DNA from: Planctomycetota bacterium
GTDB lineage: Bacteria > Planctomycetota > Planctomycetia > Pirellulales > UBA1268
NCBI GenBank assembly: GCA_016872555.1
Contig: VGZO01000022.1
Coordinates: 1 to 64,000, forward strand
Direction: 5' to 3'
Length of the DNA stretch: 64,000 bases
Positions 60,833-64,000 of this stretch are shown here, in pieces. Made by a program: the position numbers and the translations under genes. Each line of letters begins with the position of its first letter. Position 1 is the first letter of the stretch. Under the pieces are notes generated by a model. The model made no database searches. It saw only the letters and a list, made by a program, of their open reading frames with translations, and was not told where the DNA came from.

Positions 60833-62005
60833 TCAGGCCGTCGCGCCGAGCAGCGTTCGGGTCGTGACCAGCTCACGGCTGATCCCGGCGACGATCCCGT
60901 CGGCACCGGAGCCGGGGAGCACCGGCCAGGTGTAGGTTTCGACCTCGAGATCCGGCCGGTCGGGCAGCCGGCCGATGGCGTCGAGCGCCCGGACCAGCTC
61001 GCCGCGCGTCGTGCCCAGGCTGCCGATCCGCTCGGCGTCGACGGGGACGTGGAAATGCACCCGCCAGGCCGCCGCGGTCAGCCATTCGTCCGGCGGCGCG
61101 AGGGCATGGTCGGCGGTGAGGTCGCGGAGGGCGAGGAGCCGGCCGTCGGGCAAGCGCGCGAACGTCTGGTGGAGGTAACGCGGCTCGGCGTAGCGGGCGA
61201 GGGCCGCACGCGCGTCGGCGTCGAACGGGCAATCGAGCTCGAGCGCCGAGCTGATCTGGACCTTGGCGATCGTGACGCCGGCCGCCGTCAGCCGGCCGAT
61301 CGCGTCGGCGGCATCCTCGAACTCCACCGCCTGGTGGCAGACGTCGTAGCACAGCCCGACATGCCGCCGCACCTCCTCCTCGGCGCCGGCCGCCGCCGCC
61401 GCGCGCCACAGCCGCGCGAAGAAGCCGAGGGCCTCGGCCGTCGTCTCGAGCAGGCACAACGGCTCCGGTTCGAGCGCCAGCCGGAGCGTGCGGCCGCTGT
61501 CGGCCCGGATGCGGGCAAACGCCCGGGCGACGTCGATCAACTGGCCGATCGCGGCCGCCTCGAAGCCAAGGGCGTGGGCGTGGCCTTTGAATCCGAGCGG
61601 CAACGAGGAGATGCTGCCGCTGGCCCCCTCGGGAAGCAGCGCCGTCAGCAGCCGGCCGCAGCCGAGCGTGTAGTCGCGCCGCGCCGGAACAGACCAATCG
61701 GGGAGATAGACGCCGTCCTTGACGCGGGCGCCATGGAAATCGCCGTAGGGGAAGGCATTGAGCGTGTGGCAGACCAGGCCGCGGTCGGCCAGCGCCGCGG
61801 CGAGCCCGGCCGCGGCGGCGGGGCGCGCGAGCTGCTCGGCCAGGGCCTGGGCCGGAAGCCAGAGCCCGACGCCGATCGCGAAGCCGCACCGCTCGTGGAT
61901 CGGCACCGCGAACGTGTCGAGCATCGCCGGCACGTCGTCGGCCGACAGGCAGGGGTGGACGTTGGTGCAATAGTGGAGCGGGGCGGGCGGCATCCGGCCG
62001 ATCAT
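60833..62005 (-). CDS. EboE-like TIM-barrel protein (sugar phosphate isomerase/epimerase fold)
   Basis: A 390-residue protein with the EboE signature: LHYCTNVHPC near the start, GLWLPAQALAEQL, then TLNAFPYGDFHG and VKDGVYLPDWS. Barrel strands bring LALEPEPLCLLE and LCYDVCHQAVEFED, likely metal or sugar ligands. In other bacteria EboE lies in the ebo cluster (with EboA-D and EboF), linked to moving polyprenyl-linked or indole-type metabolites to the periplasm. No other ebo genes are seen here. ATG 62005 is chosen; 61993 is possible. Confidence 0.72.
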   Translation of the reverse strand: MIGRMPPAPLHYCTNVHPCLSADDVPAMLDTFAVPIHERCGFAIGVGLWLPAQALAEQLARPAAAAGLAAALADRGLVCHTLNAFPYGDFHGARVKDGVYLPDWSVPARRDYTLGCGRLLTALLPEGASGSISSLPLGFKGHAHALGFEAAAIGQLIDVARAFARIRADSGRTLRLALEPEPLCLLETTAEALGFFARLWRAAAAAGAEEEVRRHVGLCYDVCHQAVEFEDAADAIGRLTAAGVTIAKVQISSALELDCPFDADARAALARYAEPRYLHQTFARLPDGRLLALRDLTADHALAPPDEWLTAAAWRVHFHVPVDAERIGSLGTTRGELVRALDAIGRLPDRPDLEVETYTWPVLPGSGADGIVAGISRELVTTRTLLGATA

Positions 62006-62052
62006 ACGGCCCCCGCGCACGCGCCGCGGACCGGCCGCCGGCGGCGCGGCCG

Positions 62053-62240
62053 TCAGGCCGGCCGGTGGAGGCGATAGGTCGTGTAGCCGCCGCCGAGGTT
62101 GGCGGCAGCGAATCCCGCCTGGAGGAGGATCCGCGTCGCCAGGTAGCCGCGCTGGCCGACCTGGCAGTAGGCGAGGATCCGCCGGCCGGCGCCGCCGCCG
62201 ATGCCCCACCAGCCACTCCACCGACGATCACGATCCGCAT
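62053..62240 (-). pseudogene. Fusion remnant of a CoA-disulfide reductase/rhodanese gene (both ends, no middle)
   Basis: The first codons read MRIVIVGGVAGGASAAA, the hallmark FAD-binding start of CoA-disulfide reductase/NADH oxidase. About 20 codons later, in another frame, the DNA encodes RRILAYCQVGQRGYLATR through GGYTTYRLHRPA and TGA: the active-site Cys loop and end of a rhodanese domain, the normal C-terminus of one class of these enzymes. The ~1.6 kb in between is gone. The junction falls in a GGCGGC-rich run that could have served as microhomology. Not functional. Confidence 0.7.
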
Positions 62241-62306
62241 CGGCCCAGCCTCCACGATGAGAACTCGATCCGAAGAAGGCACGGCGAACAGCGACAGCAA
62301 CCGCGC

Positions 62307-62813
62307 TCAGCGGGTCGGCGCCGAGAGCACCTCGGGAGCCGCCCGCCACAGCCGCCAGCGCACCTCGCACCCCGTGGGCACCATCACCACCAGCGGCAGG
62401 CGGCTGTTGTAGGGCACGAGGCGCGTCGGCCCGGGCACGAACCGCGGCTTGGTCTCGCCCGTGCCGGCGATCCGGGTCGACGCCGGCTGCGCCAGGTCGC
62501 CGTCGACCTTGTAGTAGGAAAAACCCCAGCCGGGGATGTCGACCTCGTCGAGCTCGCCGCCGAAGCGGTGGATGTTGACCCCGTCGGTCGGCACCGTCCG
62601 GCCGACGACCAGCTCGACGCGGAAGTCGTCGTCGATGCCGCGCTCCTTGTGGGGGAGGAGGATCACCTTCCGCTCCATCCCCTCGGGCGCCGCCGGGTAG
62701 GCCTTCTCGAGGTTGTCGAGCGCCCCGGGGTCGATGGCGGCGTCATCGGCGAGGCTGCCGACGGCCGCCAGGGCGGTCACGAGGGCGAGCAGCGAAACGC
62801 GAACCGGTCGCAT
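62307..62813 (-). CDS. eco: Ecotin-family serine protease inhibitor
   Basis: A 168-residue exported protein with signal peptide (1-22) and clear ecotin sequence: LEKAYPAAPEGMERKVILLP, FRVELVVGRT, NIHRFGGEL, GWGFSYYKV and a C-terminal RYNS-type PYNSRLPLVV. The reactive loop is ASTRIAG, so the P1 residue is Arg114 where E. coli ecotin has Met. Both cysteines of the E. coli loop disulfide (mature C50, C87) are replaced here by Gly. Ecotins are periplasmic dimers that block trypsin-like and elastase-like enzymes; P1 Arg favours trypsin-like targets. Confidence 0.88.
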   Translation of the reverse strand: MRPVRVSLLALVTALAAVGSLADDAAIDPGALDNLEKAYPAAPEGMERKVILLPHKERGIDDDFRVELVVGRTVPTDGVNIHRFGGELDEVDIPGWGFSYYKVDGDLAQPASTRIAGTGETKPRFVPGPTRLVPYNSRLPLVVMVPTGCEVRWRLWRAAPEVLSAPTR

Positions 62814-62849
62814 GGAGAAGCTCCGCGGGGGAACGGTTCCCCGGGGAGC

Positions 62850-63302
62850 TCAGGCGAGAAACCGCTCCCGCTGGCTGGCGTCGGGGATCCGGCAGGCATC
62901 GAGCCGGCCGAACCAACGATACCGGTTCCGGGCGACGAACCGGTAGACCGCATCGCGCAGAAACACCGGCACCAACCGGAACGCCGACAGCAGCGGCCAG
63001 GCACCGTCGAGCCGGCGGGCGATCGCCAGAGCCGCACTCGACCTGGTCAGCGCCCGCCCCCCCTCGATGTAGACCATCGAGCCGGGGGTGGCTTCGACGG
63101 GCAGGCCGTGCGCGGCGAGCAGGTGCCGGCCGACGGGCGACTCGAGCGGTGCAAACCGGAGAAACCGGCGCGAGTCGCGGGCGATGAGAAACTGGACGGT
63201 CGCGTCACACAACCCGCAGGTGCCGTCAAACAGCACCACGCCGCCACGATCCGTCGCGGCGACGGGAAGCACGGGCGCGACGTCGGGAGCGGTGACCGTC
63301 AT
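62850..63302 (-). CDS. DCC-family (DUF393) thiol-disulfide oxidoreductase-like protein
   Basis: A 150-residue protein with the DCC motif FDGTCGLCDATVQFLI (Cys29, Cys32), FAPLESPVG and the closing RNRYRWFGR. Members are thioredoxin-like and of uncertain function. It lies 36 bases upstream of the ecotin gene on the same strand, so the two are probably cotranscribed. Confidence 0.82.
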   Translation of the reverse strand: MTVTAPDVAPVLPVAATDRGGVVLFDGTCGLCDATVQFLIARDSRRFLRFAPLESPVGRHLLAAHGLPVEATPGSMVYIEGGRALTRSSAALAIARRLDGAWPLLSAFRLVPVFLRDAVYRFVARNRYRWFGRLDACRIPDASQRERFLA

Positions 63303-63424
63303 CGTCCGGGCCTCCGCAGACAGGATCGATCGCGATCCGTCGCTATTGTAGTCGGCGTTGGAAAACGTCCGATCGTGCGCGTTGTGCTGCGGGTGCGGGG
63401 GAGGGGGGCGGCACCGGGACCGGC

Positions 63425-64000
63425 TCAGGGCGGCTCGAGAAACCAGCCGCGAATGCCGGTCGTGATCGTGGGAATCTCGGGGTAGGGCTTGCCGGTGAGC
63501 CGCTCGACCGCCCAGGCCGACGCCCGCCCGCTCGGGACGCCGATCCCGTCGGCGTCGACGAACTGCTCGAGCGTCCGCAGCTGGGATCGGGCCCCCATCC
63601 GCCCGAGGGCAACGGCACTCTGGGTGCGGACGGCGGGCATCTCCGGCGGCAGCGACGTGGTGTCTGCCAGCCGTTCGGCGAGCTGCTCGGCCAGTTCCTC
63701 GTCGGGGTTGTCGGCATGGATCCAGCCCAGCGCCCAGATCGCCGCCGCGCGGGCGCGCGTGTCGAGCTGGGACTTCGGCACGAAACGGCGGAGCAGCGTG
63801 TCGGCCGGCGCGTAGCGGGTCATGCCGAACAGCTCGAAGAGCTGCGTTGCCTGGGCGCCGGTGACCTCGGTCGGCTGCTTGGCCGGATCGACGCGCGGCG
63901 CCAGCGCCTCGGCATAGGTGAGGATCCGCGGCAGCATCTCGGGGATCGCCAGCGCCTTGAGCCCCCAGGCCGCGGCGATCGCGACCTCGGGGCGGGAATG
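63425..64000 (-). CDS. C-terminal part of a HEAT-repeat protein (runs off the window)
   Basis: The frame is open to the window edge (HSRPEVAIAAAWGLKALAIP at the start of the visible part). It contains HEAT-like helices: RARAAAIWALGWIHADNPDE and TQSAVALGRMGARSQLRTLEQF. The end reads GWFLEPP. Such planctomycete proteins are usually exported scaffolds; the start and any signal peptide are outside the window. Confidence 0.7.
   Translation of the reverse strand, partial: HSRPEVAIAAAWGLKALAIPEMLPRILTYAEALAPRVDPAKQPTEVTGAQATQLFELFGMTRYAPADTLLRRFVPKSQLDTRARAAAIWALGWIHADNPDEELAEQLAERLADTTSLPPEMPAVRTQSAVALGRMGARSQLRTLEQFVDADGIGVPSGRASAWAVERLTGKPYPEIPTITTGIRGWFLEPP

Noticed and set aside
1-64000. CRISPR arrays, phage or integrative-element cores
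   Set aside because: No regularly spaced direct repeats, cas genes, integrase or phage structural genes were found; the only mobile parts are the IS21-like end and ISL3 sequences.

Overview
The window reads as a stretch of a high-GC planctomycete chromosome (Pirellulaceae-like). This is inferred from the gene content: a PEP-CTERM exported protein with a VPEIDP sorting signal, autotransporter-type beta-strand repeat proteins, a TIGR03067-type protein, a cluster of prepilin-like proteins with one giant member, and very large exported proteins of unknown function. No rRNA, tRNA or CRISPR array was recognised. Most genes sit in tight runs joined by 4-base ATGA or GTGA overlaps.

Left part (1-8450): the end of an IS21-like element cuts off a beta-strand repeat protein. 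After it come a gene-poor stretch with an ISL3-type end remnant and an internally deleted gene remnant. Next is a probable sulfoquinovose (plant sulfosugar) locus: a GH31 sulfoquinovosidase with the full K-E-R-W-Y sulfonate-binding set, overlapped by an SsuD-like flavin monooxygenase, with a divergent MFS transporter and a methyltransferase.

8450-13820: a VapBC-type toxin-antitoxin pair, a fatty acid desaturase, a PEP-CTERM protein, a metallophosphoesterase with an internal stop, a fatty-acid-hydroxylase-like membrane protein, and a gene-free stretch carrying a copy of a structured dispersed repeat.

13820-24505: a di-haem peroxidase followed by five overlapping prepilin/pseudopilin-like genes, one of 1277 residues with a calcium-loop-like Asp motif. 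24506-26180: an ISL3-family insertion sequence with perfect 8-bp target duplications and a nonsense-mutated transposase. 26288-31046: a Tat-exported multicopper oxidase coupled to a SCO1/SenC protein, a small membrane protein, and an FAD-linked oxidase broken by a TAA.

31141-38000: an exported unknown protein, an NMT1/THI5-type ABC transporter, a pteridine-reductase-like SDR coupled to a DHPS-like protein, and a Uma2-type nuclease. 38096-47182 (minus strand): a cysteine-rich exported protein, a YHS-like metal protein, a double-module adaptor, a CusA/CzcA-type RND pump and, in the same overlapping run, a phosphatase and a GT81 synthase for glucosyl- or mannosylglycerate.

47442-64000: a 2174-residue exported protein of unknown function, a frameshifted SDR, four GT4-type glycosyltransferases, a TIGR03067-type protein, an EboE-like protein, a 5'/3' fusion remnant of a CoA-disulfide reductase with rhodanese domain, an ecotin with P1 arginine and no disulfide, a DCC-family protein, and the tail of a HEAT-repeat protein.

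Two features run through the window. One is a family of intergenic, hairpin-rich dispersed repeats (two near full-length and four partial copies). The other is an unusual number of broken genes: nonsense codons, a frameshift, IS truncation and internal deletions that keep both gene ends.
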